From: Paraphaeosphaeria minitans
Lineage: Eukaryota; Ascomycota; Dothideomycetes; Pleosporales; Didymosphaeriaceae
Direction of reading: 5' to 3'
DNA length: 64,000 nucleotides
NCBI GenBank assembly: GCA_015832175.1
Contig: WJXW01000004.1
Coordinates: 3,286,001 to 3,350,000, forward strand
Part shown: piece after piece, positions 1 to 10,944 of the stretch
Layout: each line of letters begins with the position of its first letter
How positions within the stretch are numbered: position 1 is the stretch's first letter
Translations under genes and position numbers: made by a program
The notes under the pieces: model-generated
Told to the model about the DNA's origin: nothing
The model's database searches: none
Seen by the model: only the letters and a program-made list of their open reading frames with translations

Positions 1-1565
1 AAAATCAACCACGCATTTGGAAGCTTTCGAAGTCGATCGTTGCAAAGGATAGTGTTCAGGAACACTTCTGTTCACATTCCTCCTGTTCTCGTTCCGGAGC
101 TTGGATAGCCCAACGGCTTGTCCAACGGTCACCGCACGTCCGAGTTGCTTTTCACAGTTTCAAAAGTCAGATATCTCCAATCAGAGCCCGCGTAGGTGTC
201 TGCCCTTATTTCTGCACCTCTCCGCGACGGGAATGCAGATCCACCCACGCACGGTTAAGCGGGACAAAAAGGAGTCTGAAAACCAATCCCATGGCAAGAG
301 TGCAGAATCTTGCAATAGCATGGAAATCCAGCACACTCCTACAGCGATCGGACCATATTAAGATGAGCCTCCGCGATACCGTTGTCGGAGCAATTTGACC
401 GATCTCCTCCCTACATTTCTGTCACTGGTGTTCTCTAGCACTTCTGTAGGCTCCGTCTCAGACTGCATGAGTCAACGGTCGGGCAACTTATACTGATTAT
501 CCGACTTCCATCAGCCACCTTACCGCAATACAGTCTCCAGGCGACCTGTCGCTCTGGCGTCAAGTGTAACATCGCGTGTTTCTCTTGTGAGGATGCAGTG
601 TGTTCCCAAGTCAGTAGAGTCAGTGCCGGGGTAGGTACCGATCGGGTATAGGAAGTGACCGTTCTTTATCGTACTAAAGAGGCCCATTTTTACATAAAAA
701 ACTATAGCTAGAAGACTTTACTACATAACTAAACTGGGGAAAGAATTTGAAGTAAAATAATAAGATGATCAAATTCAGTAGTAAATAGATGTTTTAAGCG
801 TTACCTAAGTGTTTCTGTTGTAAGTTTTCTTTAAATAAGATTAAAGAATAAGCACCTAAGCTCGGCTATTCATATTCACAAGCATAAGAATCTTGACGAA
901 AGGTAGTTGATTCTGGTGGGCGCTCGCTTCCAACAGCCGCCCGGTAGATACGTACCCCGGCACTGACTCCACAAGATTGCCGGGGCTATAATTCTCGCTT
1001 TCATCAGTTCGTATGTATAGCCATCACTCCTTATATCGCTACTGAATGCCTGTGCTCATAGAGTAATTGTAATGACGATCACACGGGCGAGCGGCTCACT
1101 CCGTGCAGCCGCCGGCTTCTGACCATGCGCACACCCGTGCGCACGTAAACCTCGGGTGCGCGTGCATCGGGGAACGTTGCTAAGTCTCGTCACATTGGGA
1201 TCCAATCATTCGCAACTTGCAGCCTCGTTATGCATAACGTGTCTCCTCGTCGAGGCGTTGATCTGCGTAGGATTCGCTCGTCGCGGCTGAATGTGCATGC
1301 GTTACAGCATCGGAGATGTATTGCAAAAGGTCACTGAACATTCATGAGGGATGGACCGTGTAGGTGGAATACCAGTGATTGTGTACGAGATCTTGAGTCC
1401 ACGTTACTCCGGGATATATTGCAATTCATCTTTATTGTGACTACTCGAATATGTCCGGGGAAAATTCAGGAGTACCACGCCCTGTTCCGCGGATTCTGAG
1501 CCAACCAGTGTGGGTCAGTTACTCGTATCTGTCCTACACTTCCTCTCAGGGGCGGAAAAGATCAT
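1..1565. other. Left-edge intergenic region
   Basis: No convincing coding sequence is seen on either strand; open frames are short and lack family features. The stretch holds the inverted-repeat element at 617-969, whose core is strongly AT-rich compared with its flanks, and a GC-rich segment near 1080-1330. Confidence 0.6.
617..969. mobile_element. MITE-like element with 17-bp terminal inverted repeats
   Basis: The 17-mer GAGTCAGTGCCGGGGTA at 617-633 recurs as its exact reverse complement at 953-969. Similarity fades inward but is still visible over about 30 bp (a further GGTACC/GTATCTACC and CGGG block). The 353-bp interval has an AT-rich core (about 660-880) and no coding capacity, as expected for a non-autonomous DNA transposon. 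The flanking dinucleotides are TA on the left and CA on the right, so a Tc1/mariner-type TA duplication with one transition is possible, but no clean target-site duplication is seen. Superfamily assignment is therefore open. Confidence 0.6.
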
Positions 1566-2533
1566 CTATTGGGCGGTTAAGCCACCATCTACGTTCAAAC
1601 AGATACCTGTCACCCATGCCGCGTCGTCGCTAGCCAGGTAGACAGCGGCTCGTGCATGGTCTTTTGTCTCGCCAAATCGACCCCGGGGCAAAGCCGCGAG
1701 GACGGCGTCGCGCGCGGAAAGTGCGCCACCAAGCGCATTGTCCAGCATCGCTGTTTGCGTAACTGGTCATGGTTAGCTTCGTACAAATTGGGATGGGATA
1801 GGAGCAGCTTACATCCTGGGCAGATGGAGTTTGCAACGATACCTTGCTTAGCGACGTCGAGGGCGATGGTCTTCGTAAGCGCCGCAACAGCCCCCTTCGA
1901 AGCCGTGTAACCAGCTGTCAAAACGCGAATTAGATGTCCCGGGGGAAAATTGCAAGGATGTAAGGTAAGGAAACTCACAAAGACCTGCCATGCCGATGTT
2001 TGCAACCATAGAGGCGAAGTTTACAATCCAACCACGAACACCAGAAGGATGAAGCTCTTGTTTCTTGAATTGGCGCACAGCATACTTGCAGCCGAGAAAA
2101 ACACCGCGGGTGTTGATCCTTAAATGTGCGTCGAAGGCGTCCTCATCGACTTCATCAATGGGTTGAGGGTTGTTTGCTTCTGTGCATATTCCCGCGTTGT
2201 TTACCAGGCTGGGATATATCAGCATCGTCATCGTTGATAATTCAATCGATTGTGAACTCACATATCCAATCGTCCATACACTTCGACCGTTTTAGAAATC
2301 AAAGCAACCCAATCTTCCGCTTTGCTGACATCGGTTTGTACGAAGATAGCCTTGCCGCCTTTTTGGACGATGGATTCGTGAGTAGCAACGTCTTCACCCT
2401 GGCCCAGAGGGCGTAAATCGGAGCATACGAGCAACGCTCCTTCTTCGTGGAACTGGTTGCATATCTCGCGGCCAATACCTTGAGAGGAACCCGTTACGAT
2501 TGCAACCTTGTTCAACAAACGGGGACCAGTCAT
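1566..2533 (-). CDS. Short-chain dehydrogenase/reductase (classical SDR)
   Basis: Exons on the minus strand are 2262-2533, 1979-2208, 1813-1914 and 1566-1750; three introns of 53-64 bp restore one frame of 262 residues. The N-terminus carries the cofactor motif TGSSQGIG (about residues 13-20). A DILVNNAG block follows, then an FAS catalytic-serine region and YTASKGA with the catalytic Tyr and Lys. The C-terminus ends with [13 protein letters not shown], the usual end of classical SDRs, and the length is normal for the family. These enzymes are soluble NAD(P)(H)-dependent oxidoreductases; the substrate cannot be read from sequence. The gene is divergent from another SDR at 3071, with about 540 bp between the two start codons, so co-regulation is possible. 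Confidence 0.88.
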
Positions 2534-3070
2534 ATTGAAACGTTACTAAATGAAGATTGGTAGTATCGAAGAACAGGATCTCAAAATCAGAGAACTTCAA
2601 GAGGTCGGCTCGGTTTGTGCCCTAAGAAAATTTTGAGCTCCATTTGCTATCTTTACACTGGCGATGTGAGCGAGATTCTTGCCCTAGTCGCGGTACCGTA
2701 TCGGCTCGCCACCTCATGCGCATCCTTGTCAACTAGGTACATGCGCGCTAATCATGCATCATGGCCGTCGTACCATTCCACTACTGCACATGGCATGGCC
2801 AAAGCACTGATCAGGTTACGATTGACAGAAGGATTTAGTTGAAACAAAAAGGAAGGTGACCATGTCGATGGCGTGTATGCGCTTCATAGGCGAGACAACC
2901 CTGTCGTCATGAACAACTTCCATTGCGGATACCGGCTTCTAAGACGCAGAAACCTTCGTTGCAGATCGAGAAGTTTTTTCATTTCGTACGACCACCAGTG
3001 AAACGGTAATTAACACCCTTTTAAGGTGGCCAGACCCCCTGTCAAGTAGAATAGAATCGTTGAGAGCAAG
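2534..3070. promoter_or_regulatory. Shared upstream region of two divergent SDR genes
   Basis: This 537-bp region separates the start codons of two head-to-head dehydrogenase genes and must hold both promoters. No strong TATA box or recognised operator was identified. Its bidirectional role is inferred from gene orientation only. Confidence 0.4.
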
Positions 3071-4031
3071 ATGTCGAGACCATTGGAAGGTAAACTCGCC
3101 ATCGTTACTGGATCTTCGCGAGGTAAGCTTCGAACATTGACTTGCGCATGGCCTCTGCATTGTAGAACTGATAGGGGTTACATAGGCCTCGGAGCGGCGC
3201 TTGCCCAGCATCTAGCTGGAAAGGGCGCGAATGTTGTGATCAACTACACCTCGGACGACTCCACTGCTGCTGCAAAGACGGTCGCAGAAGAAATCCAAAC
3301 CAAGCATGGCGTCAAAACGGTTCTAGCAAAGTGCGATATAACTAAGCAAGATGGACCTAGCCAGTTAATTGAGATAGCAAAGTCGCAGTTCACCAAAGAG
3401 GGCGATTTTCAGATCGACATCCTCATCAACAACGCCGGAGTAGTTAATCCGGCTCCAATGGGCTCGGTGACCTACGAAGAATTTGAACACACGTTCCAAT
3501 TGAACGCACGCGCACCGCTGTTTGTTATTCAAGCGGCCATGCCGTATCTGCCGAAAGATAGATCAGGGCGGATCGTGAATGTATCTAGTATAACCACCAG
3601 TATGGGCTTCTGGTGGCAGAGTTGTTATGCCGGTACAAAAGGAGCTCTTGAAGCCATGGTGCGTATCCGCCACGACGCTCGCTCAATGCTAACTGTCGCC
3701 CTTGCAGACACGAGTGTGGGCTCGCGAGCTTGCTGAACAAGCTACGGTCAATTCCATCAACCCTGGAGCCATGATGACCGGGATGTACACAGGGCTTCCA
3801 CAAGAGATGCTTGAAAAAGTCTGGTCGTTGAACTACATGGCGCCGCTGGCCAAACCTCGTGCAGGGATAGATTCGCCAGAAACTGTCGAAGCAGCGAAAG
3901 GGCTTGGTGGAAGGCCTGCTTATCTGGAGGAGGTTTCGGGCATCGTAGGTTTGCTCTGCATGCCCGAGTCCGGATGGATAACGGGACAAGTAATAGGGGC
4001 GAATGGAGGAGGGGTGATGACGAAGGGTTGA
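3071..4031 (+). CDS. Short-chain dehydrogenase/reductase (classical SDR)
   Basis: Exons are 3071-3122, 3186-3658 and 3708-4031, giving 282 residues. The first intron is 63 bp without an in-frame stop, so an unspliced reading looks open. Splicing it yields TGSSRGLGAALA, the canonical cofactor loop. INNAG, VSSITTSMGF (catalytic Ser region) and YAGTKGALEAM (Tyr and Lys) follow. SINPGAMMTGMY and a C-terminal SGWITGQVIGANGGG complete the fold. It is a soluble NADP(H)-preferring type by its Arg after TGSS; the substrate is unknown. It resembles fungal 3-ketoacyl-ACP-reductase-like and polyketide-type reductases, but no synthase gene is present nearby. It shares its upstream region with the divergent SDR on the minus strand. 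Confidence 0.9.
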
Positions 4032-5480
4032 AAAGTTGAAGACACGGCGTCAATTCAGACCTAGCGTGGGAGGCTTGGGACTTGACATCATGTGATCTAT
4101 AGACCTCCAGGGCCCTAGGACTTCAGCGCCCATCTGGCTCGCTTGCCTCAACAATGTAGATGATAAGATGCATCCGCAGCACAACAATTGCAACCGCACT
4201 ATGCTTCTCGTTCCCATCAATGTATATTCTGTCAAGGTGGAGAGGTCTGGCTGCCTGGCCAAGGACACCTTTCCAGCGCAACCACAACTGACACGTCAAG
4301 CAAGATATTGGACGAGGCCGGAGCTGACATACTCCCAGGGATACTAATGCGTACTGAATCTCTGCAGTAACATATCCCATAAGCCGTTGGGAGACCTGAC
4401 GGCCTGGTCGGGGTACAAGAAGATCAAGCAACAGAACATCGCCCTACTCTGTGACTCTGTATATCGGATCTGTTATTGCAGTTCGACAATTTACTATCCA
4501 TATCTCGAGGTACTCTCTTATCGCACACGCATTACTCGGACGAAGCGAATACTGCGGTAGCTCTGTTTCTTTTGCTCTTGGCTGTCTTGACACCCTGGCC
4601 TCACGTTCCAATCCGACGTGGGTTTCGCAGGCAGTAGAAATACCTCAACAATCGAACCAAACATCGCCTTAGCTTTTCTTATATGAACACACTTTGCTCC
4701 CCCCCCCCACACCCAAGTCATCTGAATGGACCAGCAATAGGATTGCTTCGAGACCAGAGGCTTCCTTCACGCTCTCCCATCGCAGCCGTACAAGCTTGTT
4801 AACCGCTCATACTATATGTACGTCACACACCGGTACCATTTGTAGCACCTTCCGCTACGGTTTCCTCGGCGTCAGTTCTTGGTAACTTGGGTTTTCGCTC
4901 GTTAAGACTTCCAAGGCAGCTGACGAGGCAGCTGACATCATCTAGAAACACACATGCATGGATTGACTTCGATCGGGACGGAACCTGCTGCACCGATCTA
5001 CATCTACCGCCAGGCAAACAAACGTCCAAGAGCGCCTCATCTAGATCTCTAGGCATGCCAAGTGGCCAAGGCGTGCTGGTTGCAACCAAGCCCGGCCCTC
5101 GAAACAACAAACACGACGGTCCGCTCTCAACAGCCCATCTTCCTATAGTCCCAAAGAGCGGAGAGGAGTTGCTCAAGATACAGGACCTGCTCTTGGAAAT
5201 ACTTAAAAAGTGGGAGACGTGGGTTATCAGTGTCTGTTGTCAGCGGAGCCGTATGGGATCAGCGGGGCCTCTGCAAGCCGCTTCGGTCTTGGGCGGGATG
5301 CCTCCCCTTCCGTCTTCGGAATTCTCTTGGATTCGTTTGTGCATGCTTGGTCAAGGTAGGGCATGCTTGGTAGGGCAATCTTGGGCGCATTGTAAGCTGT
5401 GAATCGTGAGGGGGGGGAGGGAGAGGAGGTTGAGACACAGACATGAGTGTGACACAAAAAGCTCGGGTGCTTTGATTAGT
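4032..5480. other. Intergenic region without supported gene
   Basis: Several short open frames occur, the longest at 4887-5402 (171 codons). That frame shows no domain, atypical composition and no splice support. I see nothing in this stretch that can be called a gene with confidence. Confidence 0.5.
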
Positions 5481-5484
5481 ATAG

Positions 5485-5492
5485 TATATAAA
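5485..5492 (+). promoter_or_regulatory. TATA box of the small secreted protein gene
   Basis: TATATAAA lies about 140 bp upstream of the ATG at 5629 and is followed by a C- and A-rich leader. Spacing and orientation fit the core promoter of the small cysteine-rich protein gene. Confidence 0.55.
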
Positions 5493-5628
5493 CAGCGAAC
5501 CTCCACGCCACCACAGGGACCCCATATCTACACTCATCTCCACATTCTCCATCACATCTCCTCCGCCATCACGTCGTTTGACATACACAACTTGACCCAC
5601 GAGTTCTATCATCTGCACAATATCCAGC

Positions 5629-5835
5629 ATGAAGCTCGCGGTCGCCATTGCTTCACTCCTCGTCACCCTCGCAGCAGCGATGCCCGACCCACTCCCTCAA
5701 GGATACACGGGTCCTTGCTCGACCAGAGACTGCGGTGTGGACCACCTCGACTGCACGCGTCGGGGGAACCTCTGCGTACCTTGGCCGCATACCGATCCTG
5801 CCCTGCGCAAAGGATGTACATGCAGCGTCGGTTAG
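5629..5835 (+). CDS. Small cysteine-rich secreted protein (68 residues)
   Basis: A single-exon frame starts with MKLAVAIASLLVTLAAA, a textbook signal peptide probably cleaved after the Ala run near residue 17. The mature part of about 50 residues has six cysteines (GPC, DC, DC, LC, GC and TC), which could form three disulfides. It starts with a short PDPLPQG stretch. A TATA box sits at 5485-5492. Size, signal peptide and cysteine content are typical of fungal effector-like or antimicrobial-type secreted proteins, but no family is recognised and the function is unknown. Only the coding potential and the secretion signal are directly supported. Confidence 0.7.
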   Translation: MKLAVAIASLLVTLAAAMPDPLPQGYTGPCSTRDCGVDHLDCTRRGNLCVPWPHTDPALRKGCTCSVG

Positions 5836-7114
5836 TTGAAGACGGCAGCAACACGTTCTGGTATGTTCATCATCAAGTCCAGTTTGGTGCCAAAGTGAAG
5901 TGTGTCACCCGCCATGCATTTCCTCCAGAATAAACCAACTGGGTCCTGATTCCAGTGTAGCATCGCGAACACCACCGCCGCACAGGACCTCGATGAGAAG
6001 GCACCGCAGAGGACGCACCGTATCTTACTGAGAGCGCCATCGCATCTCTTCGACCTACGAGCATGATTCCAATACAAGTTACGCATCGCGCGACATGATC
6101 CAACCGAGAGGAAAAACGAGCAGTTCGAGTCTACAAATTCTTTTGCTCAACATAGACTTTTTTTTTCCCCTCTATTTCTTTTCCTTAACGAAGCATCACG
6201 ACTCTTTCCATGGAGCAAATAAAAATCCCGCATTGGCGCAAACACCGCCCCCCCCCCGCCAAAAAAAAAAGTTCTCCCTTCTCCCCCCGCATTTCATCTC
6301 ATCGTATTAACGATCTTCAACGCACGACCATAAAGAACCCCATCAAAAAAGCCGCTCATGCACGTAACATTGGCTAAAATGCCACAAAACCCCCCCCCCC
6401 TCTTACAGTCTCGCCAAGTACCTACCTACACCTTCGACGCCCACACCTCCCTTCCCTTCTCTTTTCTCCTCCCCCCCCCCCACCCCTCCTCAGCCCAAAA
6501 TCCGCTTCATCCCACTCAAACCATCCATCCCGAGCGTGCGCACACGATCCACAACCGTCTCTCTCGCAGCGTCCCCCGGGCCCCGGAGCGGTAGCCCTGA
6601 ACGTCGGTCGGTAGGTAGCCACGGTGTAGGTGGAGACGGTAGTTGAGGAGCGTACATGTACACGTATAGTACAGGGTGGCGTTTGATTCTGGTAGGTAGG
6701 TAGGCAGGCAGGCGACCCCCAACCGACGAAGGTGTAGAAAGACGGGCGGAGAGCAGCCTTGCTTCGCACGCCATGCGGCAGTGTCAGTGCCACGCCGTCA
6801 TGGCCCAGACGAGTGCCCGCGAGAAGCTCGCGAGACGTGAAGCAGTGGACAGGGGAACACGCGCTGTTGCATCCAACCCCGCACGCAATGGTCGAATTCG
6901 ACGCATTGATTGAATTCGGACACGTCGACGACGGTTTATACATGCCATGACCGACCCTGATGACTCACTAGACTCGTATACCTACATGGATAATAATCAT
7001 CCCAACGCTCGACTCGATACCAGACGCAAGACCGACGCCACCCAGCCACCCAGCCAGCCAGATGGCACTACGCCAAACACCTTTCGCCAAGCAGACCGAT
7101 AAAAAGATGCACGT
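5836..7114. other. Intergenic region with homopolymer tracts
   Basis: No gene is supported. The stretch is rich in poly-C and poly-A runs (for example near 6248-6270, 6385-6400 and 6470-6482) and has a TAGG/CAGG run near 6690-6713. It covers the downstream parts of the small secreted protein gene (plus) and of the Trk gene (minus), which converge here. Confidence 0.5.
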
Positions 7115-10111
7115 CTACGCCCTCTTCTCCCGCGGAATACTCGGCCCCGCATTCAACGCGCCCGCAAAGAACCTTCCCACGTCCGCTGGCCTCAACTTTC
7201 CTCTGAACCCACCCCCATTCTCGCTCGCCGTGCTCCTCCAACTGAGTCCCGTCCCCGTCCGACTCAGGCCCCCCTCGCCCAGATCAGTGACATTACTCCC
7301 TCGCCTTGCGCGTCTCATCGCGTCCTCGTCCTCCTTCTTGTGCAGAGATTCCGAGGGGAGCAGAATGGCGCGGTCGAGGGCGTACGGCAGTCCACGGTGG
7401 CGGCCGCGGATCTGCATGGCGATGATGATGAGTTTGGAGAGGGGCTTGAACTGGCCGGAAAAAGAGGCGTTTGTGCCGGGGTAGCCGAGGGAGAGGCCGA
7501 CAGTGCCGTAGGCGGAGACGATTTCGAAGAGAATGGCGAAGAGGGTGAATGCGTACTCGTTAGTCTGGGAGAGGTTAGCGATGGGGTACAGAGGGAGGTG
7601 CGGAGCTGGAATGGAGGGGTGGGACGGGGACTAGATGTTAATGCGTGCAATACGTGCGTGTTGCATGGTCATACATTGCTCGCTTCAAGAACTTGTACCT
7701 GCTGCCACCTCGAGAGCCCCTGAAGTTCCCACGGAAGCCGACTTACATTCTGCAAGCGAGAGCCTTCGACAATCGCGATGAGGAAGAAGCCCAAGAAGAC
7801 GTACCACAAGTCGAAGGACAGTTGGCGACGTACGTGGGTACCGAAGTAGCTGTTTTCGGTGTTCTCGTCTTCATCACCAGACCAGATGCCAAGTGACCTC
7901 TCTTCGTACACATTGGTCTTACGCATGGAAATGGCGATGGGAAAGACCGAAATGTACATCATGATCAGGTACGATACCTGGATGGCAGGATGCAGGTCAG
8001 AGAGACTGACGACGGCGAAGCCTGCAGTGCGAGTCGAGGCAGCCTGAAACAGACCGTCAAGGAAACGGAAACCTCCGGGCAAGCCTTCGACAGCTGGGGC
8101 GTTGAGCTAGGCGCGCATTAGTAAACGTTCTAATCGCCGGTTGAAGCATACTCACATCTAAAACAATGAAAAATATCAAGTCGATGCCGTTGAGGAGAAT
8201 GAGCACCCAAAATAACCACCAATTAGCGCTGCTCGGAAACAACAGTGTGAAGCAGCGACGCGGGTGATCAAGGAGAAACTTGAACTCTTCCCAAACGCCG
8301 CTACGGTACGGCACACATTTGGAACAGAGCCAGATGATAAAGCGAAGCATACAAGGGAACCCCGTATTTCCGATGATGATGAGAAATGTTCCAAGGAGGA
8401 GTGGGAGGATGCATAGCTGGAACATGATCATAGAATCGGGATTGAGGGTAAATCCCAGGTCGTTGAACATGGAAGCCGGCGTAAAAAAGCCCCTGCCGAA
8501 ATTAGCGTCGAAGTCAAAGTATTTACGTGTGACAAACGACCTACCACCACACAGGGCTCACGCCAACATCGCGAAGTTTAGCGGAATATTTTGCGTCATT
8601 CACAATCCATGGAAGCAGGCATATCATGCCTAGTAGATGGAACCCAACAAAGTAGCACACAAGAACGACAGCCAGCAGCTTGAGAGCTCGATATTCTATG
8701 CCGCCGAGCTCCTCTCTTTGTTCCTCAGTAAGGTCCACGAAGGCGGAATTTCTCCCCACGGTTGGGGTCCAACTCAGATACGGCATTGGGTCTTCTTCCT
8801 CCTTGTCGCGCGTAAGGAAGCTGCTGAAGGTCCTTGATCTGGACCGGTTTGGCACGTGAAGACCACTTGGAGGCGGTTCCTCCTCAGACACATCAGACCG
8901 CCGTCTTGTCCGGTTAAAGTTATATGCAGAGGGTGCCGCATTGGGGCGGCGACGTACGTCCGGAACATCAATAGTGATGTGAGTCTTGAAAGGGTGGTCG
9001 TCACCGTTCATCTCTTGTGCCGGAGGTCGGGAAGCCGACCGAGAGTATTTTGCCTGCAAACTTTCCCCACCGTCTCCGTCGTGGGAAGTATTCGTCATCG
9101 GCCTGTCCAATTCTGCACGTTCTTCGATTCGCTCTGGAACGAAGCCTAGGTCGTAGTCTCGGGGGCCTGGAATGCGGAAGGTAGCTGCATCTTTCGGGTT
9201 GCGCTGGTTCTCTACAAAAGCGATGCTCGTCTCCTTGTTCTTCTGAGGCAGTCGCTCTTGAGTGGTCGTAACCTCGTCTGCAAAGGTAATGTTTCGATGC
9301 AAGACCATCTCGGGATGGTCGGTCCTGGGTGAAGCATCTTCCGGTGCAGGCTCCTTCTCCTTCCCGGGGGCAGATGCATTGCCGATGCCGTCGTCCGAAT
9401 CCTCTATGGCGACGTCTCCCTCGTGGAACGCTTCCTCGTCGTCGATCCTGGTGCCCTTGACGTGACCATCGGCAGCCCTCAGCACCCTTATCTCCCGATT
9501 CCCCACTCCATTCTCTTCTCTGCCACCGTCTCGCTCAACATCGGGTTTCCCTTCGCTCTTGGCGACGGATCGAGTCCTTGATCGTCGCATGCTACGCGCC
9601 TCGAGCACGACATTCTGAAACCGTCTTTCAAACCAGTAAAGACGAATAAAAACAACGAACGTATTCATAAATATAGGGTTGCAGACAGAAGCGAGTAGCA
9701 TGAGCACGACCTGGGTGTCCTGGTTAGCAGAGCCATGGTAGCCGACACTGGAGGGCCTTGCCTGCTGGTACAGTTGCAACTTGTTGAGGTCGATGCTATT
9801 GCTTGTCAGCCCAGCTCGCAGCCAAGCCCTATTTTCCACCTACGTGTTCAGGCCGCTCTGAGTCGCTCCACCGCTGGCGAAGAATAATGCGTCGATATAG
9901 GACATGTCCTTGGCCGGGTAGAGGACGATGGAACCGATGAGCGTCATGGAGACGATGTATATGTCTGGCTGAGGTTAGTAGGCAACGTGCGGCAGGCATT
10001 CCAATACGCACAGTGGATAGTAATAAAGTTGAGGCGAGGCTTGAAGGCCGACCATCCCTTTGGTATGTGCTGCTTCAGCCATCCGAAGATGACAAGCCAC
10101 GGGCCGAACAT
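7115..10111 (-). CDS. trk1: Trk-type potassium transporter
   Basis: Exons are 10012-10111, 9844-9964, 8545-9795, 8156-8492, 7747-8106 and 7115-7564, giving 872 residues. The first five residues of exon 1 are MFGPW, and an in-frame stop lies upstream. The protein is a plasma-membrane high-affinity K+ (Na+) transporter of the fungal Trk/HKT superfamily. It opens with LNFITIHYIYIVSMTLIGS and the pore-loop-like region LFFASGGATQSGLNT. A long, charged, Ser/Arg-rich cytoplasmic loop (about residues 150-420), typical of fungal Trk, follows the NPIFMNTFVVFIRLYWFE block. Next come LSWTPTVGRNS and the later pore segments, including GLFQAASTRTAGF and EIVSAYGTVGLSLGYP, whose Gly residues belong to the selectivity filter. 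The last intron is unusually long here (182 bp). The C-terminal tail after GRHRGLPYALDRAI is short and basic. Confidence 0.93.
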
Positions 10112-10944
10112 GTCGCACTGCGTCCTCGTTGTTTCGGCGAACGGGCTTGTGGCGGGAGATCACACTGGAAGCCCACTCGAATGGGCGGGGGAGTCTCTTG
10201 TGGTAAATGACGGCGGGCGGTGCTCGAGCTCGAGGGGTGTGCTGTTATAAGGTACAGACCGACGCGGAGTCGCTTTGCAAGGTCTTGGGATTGGAAATGT
10301 GCATTGTCGATTTCAGCGGATAGGGCGAGGATTCGAGGCTCAGGGTCGCATTCGAGTGAAGTGACAGAGGATGTAAGAGGTGCTAGAGGACTGGGCGCAA
10401 TGGCGAAGTCTGGGGTTCAATCACGGTGCTGGCGGCGCGAGAATAACGCGGACGAAGGTTGACATGATGATGCCAAGACCGAGGTCTCGACTTGGGCCGC
10501 TTCAGGAGAGATGGCGACACCGTCCGCTGCCCTCACCCAGAAGGAATACTGGCCGGCACACTTGTACGCGCCTCTCTGTTGAAACACGGCACGCATAGAT
10601 TACACGGCACATTGTTTGGAAACGTCGCTACCGCGCCACTCCCCGCATCCTCCCGCACGTGCCGGCCAGCCACCCAGTCGCACCCAGCGCTCCTCAGTCC
10701 ACGCATTGGCATCGCATCGCATCGCATTCAGGTACCGACTGGGCTAAATCTAGGAGACAAAGAATGAGCTTTTTGCTATCCTCTCGCGCACCGCAAAGTA
10801 TTCACAGCTGAAAAGCATCATCGTCGCCATGCAGCATCGCCCCCATGCGCCCAGAAAACAATGAAATCACCACCACATCCCGCGCATGCAATTTGTCCCT
10901 CTACTTCCCCCCAATCTAATCACGACCTTTTCGCCGCACAGTCA
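10112..10944. other. Spacer between the Trk 5' end and the glycogen synthase 3' end
   Basis: This is upstream sequence of the Trk gene and downstream sequence of glycogen synthase, both on the minus strand. No supported coding sequence is seen. An in-frame stop upstream of the chosen Trk start argues against a longer first exon, although an additional upstream exon cannot be excluded. Confidence 0.5.

Noticed and set aside
4887..5402. 171-codon open frame on the plus strand
   Set aside because: No domain, no signal peptide, no splice support and a composition like translated non-coding sequence.
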